NCBI RefSeq assembly: GCF_000761485.1
Contig: NZ_JPMX01000025.1
Location: 1 to 64,000 of the forward strand
DNA: 64,000 nt
Origin: Modestobacter caceresii
GTDB lineage: Bacteria > Actinomycetota > Actinomycetes > Mycobacteriales > Geodermatophilaceae
Direction of reading: 5' to 3'
Shown: positions 7,883 to 16,795 of the stretch, piece by piece
How the letters are laid out: the number at the start of each line of letters is the position of its first letter
How positions within the stretch are numbered: the first letter of the stretch is position 1
Made by a program: the position numbers and the translations under genes
Notes under the pieces: model-generated
Seen by the model: only the letters and a program-made list of their open reading frames with translations
Database searches by the model: none
Told to the model about the DNA's origin: nothing

Positions 7883-9094
7883 TCAGGGCTGCAGGGAGCG
7901 GGTGCGGCCGAGCGCGCCGGTGAGCATCAGGGCCGCGAGCGCGCACCCACCGGCGAGCAGGGCGACGCCAGGCCAGCCGGCGTCCTGCCAGGCCCGGCCG
8001 GCCAGGGTGCCGCCCACAGACGAGCCGACGTAGTACCAGAACGAGTAGAGCGAGGCCGCCTGCCCGACCGGCCGGCCACCCAGCTGGGCCCGCGCCGCCA
8101 CCCAGCCACTGGCCACGCCGTGGGCGGCGAAGAACCCGACGGTCAGCACGCACAGCCCCAGGACGACGCACCACAGCGGCGTCGGCAGGGTCAGTGCGAT
8201 GCCGGCCGCCATCAGCGCCACCGCTCCCGGCACCACCACCCGCCGGCCCATCCGGTCGGCCAGCCAGCCGGCGGTCGGCGAGCTCGCCGAGCCCAGCAGG
8301 TACGCCAGGAACACCAGCCCGGCCACCGCCGGCGTCAGCGAGTACGGCTCGGACTCCAGCCGGAAGGTGCCGGCGTTGTAGACGGCGACGAACCCGCCCA
8401 TCAGCAGCGCGGCCAGCCCGTACAGCGCCAGCAGCGCCGGGTCGGTGAACGCCGAGCCCAGCTGGCGCAGCAGCCTCCCCTGCCGTGACAGCGGGGTGAA
8501 CCGTCGGGCCGGGGGCAGCAGCAGCCGGACGGCGACCGCACAGGCGACGGCGACCACCGCCGCCCCGCCCAGCGCCGTCCGCCAGCCGCCCAGTTCGGTC
8601 AGCACGCCGGTGAGCAGCCGGCCGGACAGGCCACCGATCGCGGTGCCGCTGACGTAGAGCCCGATCGCGCGGGAGCTCATCGCCGGGTGCAGCTCCTCGC
8701 GCAGGTAGGCCACCGCCACGGCGGGCAGCCCGGCCAGGGCGAAGCCCTGAAGCCCGCGGAGCACCAGCAGCGCCTCCCACCCCGGCGCCAGCGCGATCAG
8801 CACCGCGAGCAGCGCGGCGGCGGCCAGGCTGGCGTGCAGGATGCCGGTCCGGCCGCGGCGGTCCGACAGCGGACCGAGCACCAGCAGCCCCACGGCGAGC
8901 GCGGCGGTGCTCACCGAGATGACCAGCGTCGAGGCCGCCGGGGTCACCTCGAAGGAGCGGCTGAACTCCGGCAGCAGGGCCTGCGGGGCGTACAGGCTGA
9001 CGAACACGGCGATCCCGGCGAGGAAGACGGCGGTCGCGGCCCGCCGGAAGCCGGGCTCCCCGGCCCGGTGGCCCGGCCACTCCCCCGTCGTCAC
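7883..9094 (-). CDS. MFS transporter (YnfM/arabinose-efflux-like)
   Basis: A 403-residue, twelve-helix major facilitator. After a 20-residue cytoplasmic start comes AVFLAGIAVFVSLYAPQALLPEFSR, typical of YnfM-type carriers, then the motif A loop GPLSDRRGRTG (about 75-85), the mid-protein GWLADRMGRRV, and the FWYYVGSSVGGTLAG segment near helix 11. Such proteins export small molecules by proton antiport; the substrate is unknown. GTG or ATG choice: the reading frame starts at 9094. It stands alone, with a terminator downstream and a 43-bp gap from the upstream MurE-like gene. Confidence 0.85.
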   Translation of the reverse strand: MTTGEWPGHRAGEPGFRRAATAVFLAGIAVFVSLYAPQALLPEFSRSFEVTPAASTLVISVSTAALAVGLLVLGPLSDRRGRTGILHASLAAAALLAVLIALAPGWEALLVLRGLQGFALAGLPAVAVAYLREELHPAMSSRAIGLYVSGTAIGGLSGRLLTGVLTELGGWRTALGGAAVVAVACAVAVRLLLPPARRFTPLSRQGRLLRQLGSAFTDPALLALYGLAALLMGGFVAVYNAGTFRLESEPYSLTPAVAGLVFLAYLLGSASSPTAGWLADRMGRRVVVPGAVALMAAGIALTLPTPLWCVVLGLCVLTVGFFAAHGVASGWVAARAQLGGRPVGQAASLYSFWYYVGSSVGGTLAGRAWQDAGWPGVALLAGGCALAALMLTGALGRTRSLQP

Positions 9095-9137
9095 GCCCGG
9101 GAGCCTGCCCGTGTGCCGCGCGGCACCCGCGGCGGGG

Positions 9138-10655
9138 TCAGCTGGCCTGCTCGGCCACCAGTTCGTCGGCCCGGGAGTCCAGGGCCTCCTGCGCCACCTC
9201 GGCGTCGTCGAAGGGCACCGGGGCGCCGTCGTCGGTCAGCGTGGTCTCGTGACCGCGACCGACGACGAGCACCACGTCCCGGCTCCCGGCGGCCTCCACC
9301 GCCGCGGTGATCGCCTCCCGGCGGTCGAGCACGGTGTGCACGACCGCGCTGCCGCCGATCAGCCCGACCCGCAGCTCCTCGACGATCGCCTCGGGCCGCT
9401 CGCCGTGGCTGCCCTCGTTGGTCAGCCACACGGTGTCGGCGGCGCGGGCGGAGACGCCGAGCCCCTGGCGCTTGTACCGGTCGCGGCGGCCGCGGGCGCC
9501 CAGCACCAGGTGCACCTCCCCGCCGGGACCGGTGAGGTCGCGGGCGGTCTGCACGGCGGCGGCCAGGGCCCGAGGGGTGTGGGCGTAGTCGACGACGACG
9601 AGCGGTCCACCCGGCCCGCGGAGCAGGGTGTTGCGCCCTGCCGGTGCCGCGGTCGCGGCCAGGCCCGCGGCGATGGTCTCCGGCGCCAGCCCGAGCGAGC
9701 GGCCGGTCGCCCAGGCGGCGGCGATGTTGCCCACGTGCACCCGGCCGACCAGCGGCGAGCAGATCCAGTGCCGCCCGCCGTCGTCCTCGACGACCACGCT
9801 CGTGCCGTCCAGGCCGGTGCGCCAGCCCACCACCCGGACGTCGGCCGGCACCTCCGGCCGGGTGCTCACCCGGGTCACCGGCACCCGCGCCTGGTCGGCC
9901 AGCCGGCGCCCCCACGGGTCGTCCACCACGACGACGGCGCTGTCGGTGCGCTCGGGGGTGAACAGCAGCGCCTTGCTCGCCCAGTACTGCTCGATCGTGC
10001 CGTGGTGGTCGAGGTGGTCCTCCTCGAAGCCGGTGAAGACCGCCACCTCGACGTGCACGGCGTCGACCCGGCCGACGTCCAGCGCGATCGACGACGCCTC
10101 CACCACCGCGCTGGTCGCGCCCGCGTCGAGCATCCAGCGCAGCAGCCCGTGCAGCTCCGGCGCCTCGGGGGTGGTCAGCCGGGTGCCGCGGGTCTGACCC
10201 GCCACCCGTGCCCCGAGCGTGGTGACCACTCCGGCGCACTCGCCGGCGGCCTCGAGCACGCCGCGCACCAGCGTGCTGGTCGTCGTCTTGCCGTTGCTCC
10301 CGGTCACGCCGACCACCCGCAGGTGCGCGGCGGGGTCGCCGGCCAGCAGGGCGCCCAGCGGCCCGAGCAGCGCCCGGACCGACGGCACCAGCAGCTGCGG
10401 TGCGTCCAGCGGCAGCGGACGGTCGACGAGGAGCGCGGCGGCCCCGGCGGCCAGGGCGGCCTCGGCGAACCGGTGGCCGTCGCTGCGCGCCCCGCGGACG
10501 CAGGCGAACAGGCAGCCGGGGGTCACCGCCCGCGAGTCGGTGACCAGGTCGCGCACCAGCAGGTGGTCGGCGCCACCGGAGCGGACGACGGGACCGGCGG
10601 CCACGCTGCGGGCGCGGGACTCGACGGCAGCCCAGGGGACCGCGGGGAGCGACAC
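9138..10655 (-). CDS. Orphan MurE-like Mur ligase
   Basis: A 505-residue Mur ligase with all three domains: N-terminal substrate domain (LVTDSRAVTPGCLFACVRGARSDGH), central ATPase with P-loop GVTGSNGKTTT, and C-terminal VVVDYAHTPRAL and GARGRRDRYKRQGLG. It resembles MurE, which adds the third residue to UDP-MurNAc-dipeptide. However the DNPR box that selects meso-diaminopimelate is missing; the equivalent place reads TNEGSHGERPEAI. The SSHAL segment is SSIALDVGRVD. It is outside any division/wall cluster and stands alone, with a GTG start at 10655. It may act on another amino acid or another peptidyl substrate; this is inference. Confidence 0.85.
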   Translation of the reverse strand: MSLPAVPWAAVESRARSVAAGPVVRSGGADHLLVRDLVTDSRAVTPGCLFACVRGARSDGHRFAEAALAAGAAALLVDRPLPLDAPQLLVPSVRALLGPLGALLAGDPAAHLRVVGVTGSNGKTTTSTLVRGVLEAAGECAGVVTTLGARVAGQTRGTRLTTPEAPELHGLLRWMLDAGATSAVVEASSIALDVGRVDAVHVEVAVFTGFEEDHLDHHGTIEQYWASKALLFTPERTDSAVVVVDDPWGRRLADQARVPVTRVSTRPEVPADVRVVGWRTGLDGTSVVVEDDGGRHWICSPLVGRVHVGNIAAAWATGRSLGLAPETIAAGLAATAAPAGRNTLLRGPGGPLVVVDYAHTPRALAAAVQTARDLTGPGGEVHLVLGARGRRDRYKRQGLGVSARAADTVWLTNEGSHGERPEAIVEELRVGLIGGSAVVHTVLDRREAITAAVEAAGSRDVVLVVGRGHETTLTDDGAPVPFDDAEVAQEALDSRADELVAEQAS

Positions 10656-10756
10656 CCGGTCGACGGTAGGGCAGCGGCGCGCACCCGGCAGCGCGAGATC
10701 CGGTGGGCCACGACCGTCCTGTCGCCGAGGTGCCGCGCGGCTGGTTGGCTCGAGCC

Positions 10757-11182
10757 GTGCCGCAGCTGACCGCCGCCGACGTCGCCTGCTGGGTGCTCAA
10801 GAGCAACCGGCCGCCCGAGGCGCTGGCCCCCCGGTGGCGGCCGGGTGACGCGGCGGTGCTGGACCGGTGCGTGCGGCCCTCCTACCGGCTGAGCCTGATG
10901 TCGCCGGGCCAGGCGTGCCTGCTGTGGGTCAGCGGCCGCGACCGGCCCGGGGTGCACGCCCTGGGTGAGCTGGCCGGGCCGGTGGACGACGCCGCCCCGG
11001 GCGGGCCGGCGGTCGCCGTCCGGTGGACCCGGCTGGCCCACCCGGTCGACCGCGCGGAACTGCTGGCCGATCCGGCGACCCGTGCGGCCGAGGTGCTGCG
11101 GATGCCCGCGGGGAGCAACCCGTCGTGGCTGTCGCCCGGCCAGTACGCGGCCGTGCTCGCCCACGCCGGAGTCACCGCCTGA
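10757..11182 (+). CDS. EVE/PUA-like domain protein
   Basis: A 141-residue protein. The pattern CWVLKSNRPP near the start, GDAAVLDRCV, then LLWVSGRDRPGVHALGELAGPV resembles EVE/PUA-like domains, which bind modified bases or RNA and are often small stand-alone proteins. The C-terminus has NPSWLSPGQYAAVLAHAG. The GTG at 10757 puts the domain at the very N-terminus; an in-frame GTG at 10703 would add 18 residues of unlike sequence. No clear Shine-Dalgarno for either. Divergent from the MurE-like gene. The domain call is by pattern only. Confidence 0.6.
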   Translation: MPQLTAADVACWVLKSNRPPEALAPRWRPGDAAVLDRCVRPSYRLSLMSPGQACLLWVSGRDRPGVHALGELAGPVDDAAPGGPAVAVRWTRLAHPVDRAELLADPATRAAEVLRMPAGSNPSWLSPGQYAAVLAHAGVTA

Positions 11183-11191
11183 CCGAGTCGC

Positions 11192-11524
11192 TCAGGCGCC
11201 CCGGGGCGCGTACATGATCAGCGCGACGCCGACCAGGCAGACCAGCGCACCGCCGACGTCCCACCGGTCGGGCCGGAAGCCGTCGGCGGCCATCCCCCAC
11301 AGCAGCGACCCGGCGACGAAGACCCCGCCGTAGGCGGCGAGCACCCGGCCGAAGGCGGCCTCCGGCTGCAGCGTGGCGACCATGCCGTAGAGCGCGAGCG
11401 ACACCATGCCGATGCCCACCCAGAGCCAGCCGCGGTGCTCCCGCAGGCCCTGCCAGACCAGCCACGCGCCGCCGATCTCCAGCAGTGCGGCGAGCACGAA
11501 GAGGGCGATGGAGCGGATCGTCAC
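11192..11524 (-). CDS. YnfA/UPF0060 family small membrane protein
   Basis: A 110-residue inner-membrane protein with four helices: [56 protein letters not shown] and [21 protein letters not shown]. The motifs EIGGAWLVW and [12 protein letters not shown] are diagnostic of the YnfA family, distantly related to SMR/DMT drug exporters. GTG 11524 gives the usual 108-110 residue length. Stop is 9 nt from the convergent EVE-like gene. Function in this organism is unknown; multidrug efflux has been reported for some members. Confidence 0.9.
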   Translation of the reverse strand: MTIRSIALFVLAALLEIGGAWLVWQGLREHRGWLWVGIGMVSLALYGMVATLQPEAAFGRVLAAYGGVFVAGSLLWGMAADGFRPDRWDVGGALVCLVGVALIMYAPRGA

Positions 11525-11573
11525 ACCGGGCAGTCTGCCGCTCGCACAGCCGGGGCTGGGACCATGGCTCACC

Positions 11574-12374
11574 GTGACGGACAGCCGGTACCGCTGGGGC
11601 GGGCTCGCGTGGGTGCTGACCCTGCAGTTCTTCGTCGTCGAGGCGATCGCTGCACTGCAGTACGACGGCTACTCGTACTCGGCGGACGTGATCAGCGACC
11701 TCGGGACGGCCACCTCGCCGGCCCGGGTGCTGATGAACGCCTCCTTCCTCCTGCAGGGGCTGCTGATCATCGCCGGGGCGGTGCTGCTGCGACCCGGGCT
11801 GTCCGGCACCGGCGGCCGCCTGGCCGGCCCACTGCTGGGCCTGTCCGGGCTCGGGGTGCTGCTGGTCGGGCTCTTCCCCTCCGACGGCGACACCACGTTC
11901 CACACGGTCGCGGCGGGGGTGCACTTCGTCGCCGGGGCGATCGGGCTGATCGCCCTGGCCTACGGGGTGCGGCCCCGCTCGGAGGCGGTGGGCACCACGC
12001 TGGCCGTGCTGGGGCTCGTCGGCGTGATCGGCACGATCTTCTTCGCCTCCGCGGTGTTCATCGGGCTCGGCGAGGGCGGCATGGAGCGGGTGGCCGGGTA
12101 CGTCGTGCCGCTGGGCCTCCCCCTGGCCGGCGCCCTGCTGTGGCGGCAGAAGGACGACTGGCTGGCGCTCACCAACCCCGACGGGACGCCGAGCCGCCGG
12201 CAGCTGCGGGAGGACGCCCGGCTGGAGCGGGCCCGGCGGGCCGCCGAGCGGGACGCCGCCCTGGAGGCAGCGACCCGCCACCCGGCCCCGGACGCGGCGC
12301 GCCCGGACACGGACGCCGCGGACGAGGCCGACGACTTCGACCCCGACGACCCCTGGGCCCCTCGGCGGCGCTGA
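11574..12374 (+). CDS. DUF998 membrane protein with charged C-terminal tail
   Basis: A 266-residue membrane protein. Residues 5-190 hold about six helices ([103 protein letters not shown]). The motif [12 protein letters not shown] and [20 protein letters not shown] are typical of DUF998. The last 75 residues are hydrophilic, first Arg/Ala-rich then Asp-rich ([17 protein letters not shown]). GTG 11574 was preferred because it starts directly before the first helix. It is divergent from ynfA with only 49 bp between starts, so their promoters must overlap. Function unknown. Confidence 0.75.
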   Translation: MTDSRYRWGGLAWVLTLQFFVVEAIAALQYDGYSYSADVISDLGTATSPARVLMNASFLLQGLLIIAGAVLLRPGLSGTGGRLAGPLLGLSGLGVLLVGLFPSDGDTTFHTVAAGVHFVAGAIGLIALAYGVRPRSEAVGTTLAVLGLVGVIGTIFFASAVFIGLGEGGMERVAGYVVPLGLPLAGALLWRQKDDWLALTNPDGTPSRRQLREDARLERARRAAERDAALEAATRHPAPDAARPDTDAADEADDFDPDDPWAPRRR

Positions 12375-12393
12375 GGCCGGGGCGCACCGCCGG

Positions 12394-12753
12394 TCAGGAG
12401 CAGCAGGCGTCGGCGCCCTCGGGGGTCAGCGCCGCGAGCGTGGCGAGTGCCTTGACCGGCCCGGCGAGCGCCTCGCAGCACAGCGCGTAGACGTTGCTCC
12501 GCCCCCTCGGCGTGCTCGTGACCAGCCCCTGGTCGCGCAGCGGCGCCAGGTGGTGGCTGACCAGGGTCTGGCTCATGCCGGCGGCGTCGGTCAGCTCCCG
12601 GACGGTGCGCGGCCCCTCGGCCAGCAGCAGGAGCAGGTGCAGCCGGTTGGGGTCGCCGAGCGCCTTCAGCTGCGGGGCGAGCAGGCGGGCACGATCGGCG
12701 GGAGAGGTCAGCTCGTCGACGTCGAGCAGTCGCACGTCCAGGTCCTGGCGCAT
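12394..12753 (-). CDS. ArsR-family metalloregulator with Cys-Cys pairs
   Basis: A 119-residue winged-helix repressor. KALGDPNRLHLLLLLAEG precedes the helix-turn-helix (VRELTDAAGMSQTLVSHHLAPLRDQGLV) and the wing TSTPRGRSNVYALC. Cys92-Cys93 after the wing and Cys117-Cys118 near the C-terminus could form a thiolate site for As(III), Sb(III) or a soft metal, as in CmtR/KmtR-like or C-terminal-type ArsR sensors. It is divergent from the flavoprotein-MFS pair, with an imperfect palindrome in the 94-bp gap, and probably represses that pair and itself. Ligand identity is inferred. Confidence 0.88.
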   Translation of the reverse strand: MRQDLDVRLLDVDELTSPADRARLLAPQLKALGDPNRLHLLLLLAEGPRTVRELTDAAGMSQTLVSHHLAPLRDQGLVTSTPRGRSNVYALCCEALAGPVKALATLAALTPEGADACCS

Positions 12754-12783
12754 GCCGGACAGTCTGCCACACAGTGGTTGTTG

Positions 12784-12804
12784 TCAACAGTGTTCGCTGT
12801 TAAC
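12784..12804. promoter_or_regulatory. Candidate ArsR operator between arsR and the flavoprotein gene
   Basis: GTCAACAG and CTGTTAAC flank a 6-base centre; seven of eight positions are complementary and the inner AACAG/CTGTT arms are perfect. It is the most AT-rich stretch of the divergent intergenic region, a usual place for an ArsR-family operator. Confidence 0.55.
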
Positions 12805-12847
12805 GTCACCCGGCGTTGGTTGTCGACGAGCGAGGAGTCCTGACCGC

Positions 12848-14254
12848 ATGAGCGCGTACATGACGGACGACCTGCCGGTCGTGGTGATCGGTGCCGGCCC
12901 GGTCGGGTTGGCCGCCGCCGCCCACCTGCTGGAGCGCGGCCTGGAACCCCTGGTGCTGGAGGCCGGCGACCAGCCCGCGTCCGCGGTGCGGGCCTGGGGG
13001 CACGTGCGGCTGTTCTCCCCCTGGGAGTACGACGTCGACGACGCCGCCGTCCGGCTGCTCGAGCAGACCGGCTGGGAGTCCCCCGACCGCACCGCGCTGC
13101 CCACCGGCGCCGAGCTCGCCGAGCGGTACCTGGCACCGCTCGCCGCGACGCCGCAGCTGGCCGGCCGGATCCGCACCGGCACCCGGGTGGTCGCGGTGAG
13201 CCGGGCCGGGGTGGACAAGACCCGCACCGTCGGGCGGGAGGGCCGGGCCTACGTGGTGCGCACCGTCGTCCACGGCCGGGTGCAGGACCTGACCGCGCGT
13301 GCGGTCATCGACGCCTCCGGCACCTGGGGCCAGCGCAACCCGCTGGGCGCTGCCGGTCTCCCCGCGATCGGCGAGGAGCAGGCCGGTGACTGGCTGGTCG
13401 GTCCGCTGCCGGACGTGCTCGGCCGGGACCGGGCCCGGTTCGCCGGGGAGCACACCCTGGTGATCGGCATGGGGCACTCGGCGGCGAACACGCTGCTGGC
13501 GCTGGTCGAGCTGCAGGGCAGCGCGCCCGGCACGCAGATCAGCTGGGCGATCCGGGGCCGCTCCCCCGCCCGGCTCTACGGCGGCGGGGACTCCGACGGG
13601 CTGCCCGCCCGCGGGCTGCTCGGCTCGACCCTGAAGGCCGCCGTCCGGGCCGGGCACGTCGAGCTGCACCGCGAGGTCACGCTGACCGAGGTGGCACCCA
13701 CCGGCGACGGCCGGCTCCGGGTGACCGGCACCGGCCGGGACGGCGCCGCGGTCGACCTGCAGGTCGACGCGCTGGCCGCCGCCACCGGCTTCCGCCCCGA
13801 CCTGGACGTGCTGCGGGAGGTGCGGCTGTCCCTGGACCCGGGCGTGGAGGCACCGACCCAGCTCGCTCCGCTGATCGACCCCGACTTCCACTCCTGCGGC
13901 ACCGTGCCCCCGCACGGGCACCGCGAGCTCACCCACCCCGACGAGGGCTTCTACCTGGTCGGCATGAAGTCCTACGGCCGCGCCCCCACGTTCCTGCTGG
14001 CCACCGGCTACGAACAGGTGCGCTCGATCGCCGCCGCGCTCGCCGGGGACCTCGAGGCAGCCGACCGCGTGCAGCTGCGCCTGCCCTCGACCGGGGTGTG
14101 CAGCACCGACCTGGGCGCTCGGGAGGCCGCCGAGACCGCGGGCGTCGGCTTCCCCACCGGCAGCGCGCACGGCCGGTCCGCGGAGGCGGAGCCGGCGAGC
14201 TGCTGCGGCCCGGCGCCGCAGCCGGTGCCCGTCGGGACCTCCGCCGCGGACTGA
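12848..14254 (+). CDS. FAD/NAD(P)-binding oxidoreductase of an ArsR-controlled cassette
   Basis: A 468-residue flavoprotein. A Rossmann dinucleotide motif VVIGAGPVGLAAAAHLLERG (about residues 10-29) binds FAD and a second, VIGMGHSAANTLLAL (about 205-219), would bind NAD(P)H. The layout resembles flavin-containing monooxygenases and ArsO-like proteins of arsenic operons. The tail is cysteine rich: VCSTDLG, then ASCCGPAP near the C-terminus, which could hold a metalloid. ATG 12848 has GAGGAG about ten bases upstream. It is divergent from ArsR and its stop overlaps the MFS start by one base (TGATG). Substrate is unknown; oxidation of an arsenical is a hypothesis from context. Confidence 0.75.
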   Translation: MSAYMTDDLPVVVIGAGPVGLAAAAHLLERGLEPLVLEAGDQPASAVRAWGHVRLFSPWEYDVDDAAVRLLEQTGWESPDRTALPTGAELAERYLAPLAATPQLAGRIRTGTRVVAVSRAGVDKTRTVGREGRAYVVRTVVHGRVQDLTARAVIDASGTWGQRNPLGAAGLPAIGEEQAGDWLVGPLPDVLGRDRARFAGEHTLVIGMGHSAANTLLALVELQGSAPGTQISWAIRGRSPARLYGGGDSDGLPARGLLGSTLKAAVRAGHVELHREVTLTEVAPTGDGRLRVTGTGRDGAAVDLQVDALAAATGFRPDLDVLREVRLSLDPGVEAPTQLAPLIDPDFHSCGTVPPHGHRELTHPDEGFYLVGMKSYGRAPTFLLATGYEQVRSIAAALAGDLEAADRVQLRLPSTGVCSTDLGAREAAETAGVGFPTGSAHGRSAEAEPASCCGPAPQPVPVGTSAAD

Positions 14255-15507
14255 TGAGCGGCTCCGCGGACGTCCACCGGCGTCCGCCCCGGCACGTGCT
14301 GCCGGCGCTGTGTGCCACCGAGGTGGTCAGCTGGGGAGTCCTGTACTACGCCTTCCCGGTCGCGCTGGCCTCGATCACCGCCGACACCGGGTGGTCGGCG
14401 TCGGCGACCACCGCGGCGTTCTCGGCCGGGCTGGTGGTCTCCGCGCTGGCGGGGATCCCGGTCGGGCGGTGGCTGGACCGCACCGGCCCCCGGCGGGTGA
14501 TGACCACCGGTTCGCTGCTGGCCGCCCCCGCCGCCGCGGGCATCGGGCTGGCACCCAGCCTGGCGTGGTTCGTCGTCGCCTGGCTGGTGGCCGGGGTGGC
14601 CATGGCCGCGGTCTTCTACCAGGCCGGGTTCGCCGCGCTCACCCGCTGGTACGGGCCCGGCCGGGTGCGGGCGCTGACCACGCTGACGCTCGTGGCCGGG
14701 CTCGCCAGCACGGTCTTCGCGCCGCTGACCAGCCTGCTCCTGGAGGAGCTGAGCTGGCGGGCCACCTACCTGGTGCTGGCCGGCGTCCTGGCCGTGGTGA
14801 CGATCCCGATGCACGCCCTGGCGCTCACGCCGCCCTGGACGCCGGCGCCGGAGCCCGACCACCGGGGCGGCACCCCGGCGTCGGTGCGCTCGATCGTGTC
14901 CAGCTCCGGGTTCCTGCTGCTGTCCGGGGCGCTCACGCTCACCGCCTTCGGCATGTACGCGGCCAGCCTGACGCTGATCCCGCTGCTCACCGGGCGGGGG
15001 ATGTCGGCGTCGCTGGCGGCCACCACGCTCGGTCTGCTGGGCGCCGGCCAGCTGCTCGGCCGGATCGGCTACGCCCCGCTCACCGCCCGGACCACCCCCG
15101 CCACGCGGACGGTCGTCATCCTGGCCGCCTCCGCCCTGGCGATCGGCCTGCTGGCCGCGGTCCCGGGGCCGGCCCCGCTGCTCATCGGGCTGGCCGTCCT
15201 CGTCGGGGCGGCGCGCGGCGCCGCCACGCTGCTGCAGGCGACCGTCGTCGCCGACCGGTGGGGCAGCGCCCGGTACGGCGCCCTGTCGGGCTGGTTCGCC
15301 GCCCCGATCACCGCAGCCGCCGCACTCGCCCCGTGGGCGGGCACCGCGCTGGCCGAGTCCGTGGGCAGCTACCCGGCGACGTTCGCCGGGCTGGCCGCGC
15401 TCGTGGCGGTCGCGGCCGGCGCCGCTGCGTTCAGCGGACGGCTCCTGGCGGACAGCAGCGCTTCAGGGGATCACCGAGCCGCCAGCCGCAGCCGGGTGGC
15501 CCGGTAG
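14254..15507 (+). CDS. MFS transporter of the ArsR-flavoprotein cassette
   Basis: A 417-residue major facilitator with about twelve helices, beginning HVLPALCATEVVSWGVLYYAFPVAL. The loop motif A is GRWLDRTGPRRV (helix 2-3). It shares one base with the flavoprotein stop, so translation is probably coupled. In this context it would export the product made by the flavoprotein or take the toxicant out directly; MFS carriers such as ArsJ or ArsK do so in other arsenic systems, but I see no feature that assigns it to either. The 3' end overlaps the convergent amino-acid permease gene by 37 nt. Confidence 0.85.
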   Translation: MSGSADVHRRPPRHVLPALCATEVVSWGVLYYAFPVALASITADTGWSASATTAAFSAGLVVSALAGIPVGRWLDRTGPRRVMTTGSLLAAPAAAGIGLAPSLAWFVVAWLVAGVAMAAVFYQAGFAALTRWYGPGRVRALTTLTLVAGLASTVFAPLTSLLLEELSWRATYLVLAGVLAVVTIPMHALALTPPWTPAPEPDHRGGTPASVRSIVSSSGFLLLSGALTLTAFGMYAASLTLIPLLTGRGMSASLAATTLGLLGAGQLLGRIGYAPLTARTTPATRTVVILAASALAIGLLAAVPGPAPLLIGLAVLVGAARGAATLLQATVVADRWGSARYGALSGWFAAPITAAAALAPWAGTALAESVGSYPATFAGLAALVAVAAGAAAFSGRLLADSSASGDHRAASRSRVAR

Positions 15508-16724
15508 GCGATGCCCACGGCGAACACCGCGCTGCCGCCGACCACGGCCTGCCACGGCAGGGTCGCCACCAGGACCAGGCAGCCCACCAGGCCGAGGACC
15601 TGCAGCGCCCGGGGGAACCGCCGGTGCTCGCCGTCCTGGGTGAACGCCGCCGCGTTGGCGACGGCGTAGTAGAGCAGCACCCCGAAGGAGGAGAAGCCGA
15701 TCGCGCCGCGCAGGTCGACGGTCAGCACGAGCAGGCAGACGACGACGCCGACGGTGACCTCGGCCCGGTGCGGCACGGAGAAGCGCGGGTGCACCGCGGC
15801 CAGGTACCGCGGCAGGTCGCCCTGGCGGCCCATCGCCAGGCTGGTCCGGCCGACGCCGGCGATCAGGGCCAGCAGCGCGCCGAGCGCCGCCGCGGCCGCG
15901 CCGATGCGCACGACCGGCCCGGCCCAGTCCCAGCTGCCGGCGGCCACGGCGGCGGCCAGCGGTTCGGCGGTGGCGGCGACGCCGTCGGCGCCCAGCGTCG
16001 TCAACAGCGACACCGCGACCACCAGGTAGACCGCGACGGTGAGCCCCAGGGCCAGCAGGACAGCGCGCGGGATGGTCCGTGCCGGGTCGCGGACCTCCTC
16101 GCCCATGGTCGCGATGCGGGCGTAGCCGGCGAAGGCGAAGAACAGCAGCCCGGCAGACTGCAGCACCCCCAGGACGCCGCCCTCGACCGCCCAGTCCCCC
16201 GGGGCCGGCCCGCCCGACGGGCCGCCGACGAGCATCGCGGCGACCGCGACGGTCAGCGCAACCAGGACGACGGTGACGATCACCCGGGTGAGCCCGGCGG
16301 TGCGGGTGACACCCCGGTAGTTCGTCGCGGTGAGCGCGAGCACGGCGGCCACGGCGACCGGGCGCTGCCAGCCGGACGGCGCGGCGTACGCGGCGAAGGT
16401 GAGTGCCATCGCCGCGCAGCTGGCCGTCTTCCCGATCACGAAGCCCCAGCCGGCGAGGAAGCCCCACCAGTCCCCGAGCCGCTCCCGCCCGTAGACGTAG
16501 GTGCCGCCGGAGGCGGGGTACTGCGCGGCGAGCTGGGCCGAGGCGGTGGCGTTGCACCAGGCGACCACGGCGGCGATCGCCAGCCCGATCAGCAGGCCGG
16601 CACCGGCGGCCTGCGCGGCCGGGGCGAAGGCGGCGAACACGCCCGCCCCGATCATCGACCCCAGGCCGATGACGACCGCGTCACCGGTGCCGAGCCGGCG
16701 GGACAGGCCCGGTCCGACGCTCAC
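15471..16724 (-). CDS. APC-superfamily amino acid permease
   Basis: A 417-residue membrane protein with about twelve helices. The start GTGDAVVIGLGSMIGAGVFAAFAPAAQAAG is the classic APC first-helix motif with the unwound GSMIGAG substrate loop. Later come ASGGTYVYGRERLGDWWGFLAGW, GYARIATMGEEVRDPARTIPRA (typical loop after helix 6) and the FSVPHRAEV segment. It would import or exchange an amino acid or amine. GTG 16724 is the start. It is divergent from the stress-protein-like gene, and its last 37 nt overlap the end of the convergent MFS gene. Confidence 0.9.
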   Translation of the reverse strand: MSVGPGLSRRLGTGDAVVIGLGSMIGAGVFAAFAPAAQAAGAGLLIGLAIAAVVAWCNATASAQLAAQYPASGGTYVYGRERLGDWWGFLAGWGFVIGKTASCAAMALTFAAYAAPSGWQRPVAVAAVLALTATNYRGVTRTAGLTRVIVTVVLVALTVAVAAMLVGGPSGGPAPGDWAVEGGVLGVLQSAGLLFFAFAGYARIATMGEEVRDPARTIPRAVLLALGLTVAVYLVVAVSLLTTLGADGVAATAEPLAAAVAAGSWDWAGPVVRIGAAAAALGALLALIAGVGRTSLAMGRQGDLPRYLAAVHPRFSVPHRAEVTVGVVVCLLVLTVDLRGAIGFSSFGVLLYYAVANAAAFTQDGEHRRFPRALQVLGLVGCLVLVATLPWQAVVGGSAVFAVGIAYRATRLRLAAR

Positions 16725-16795
16725 CGCAGCACCCGGGCTGGCGCATGACCATGACGGGGGTCACAGTGGGTGCCCGACCCGATGGGAGGACGAGG

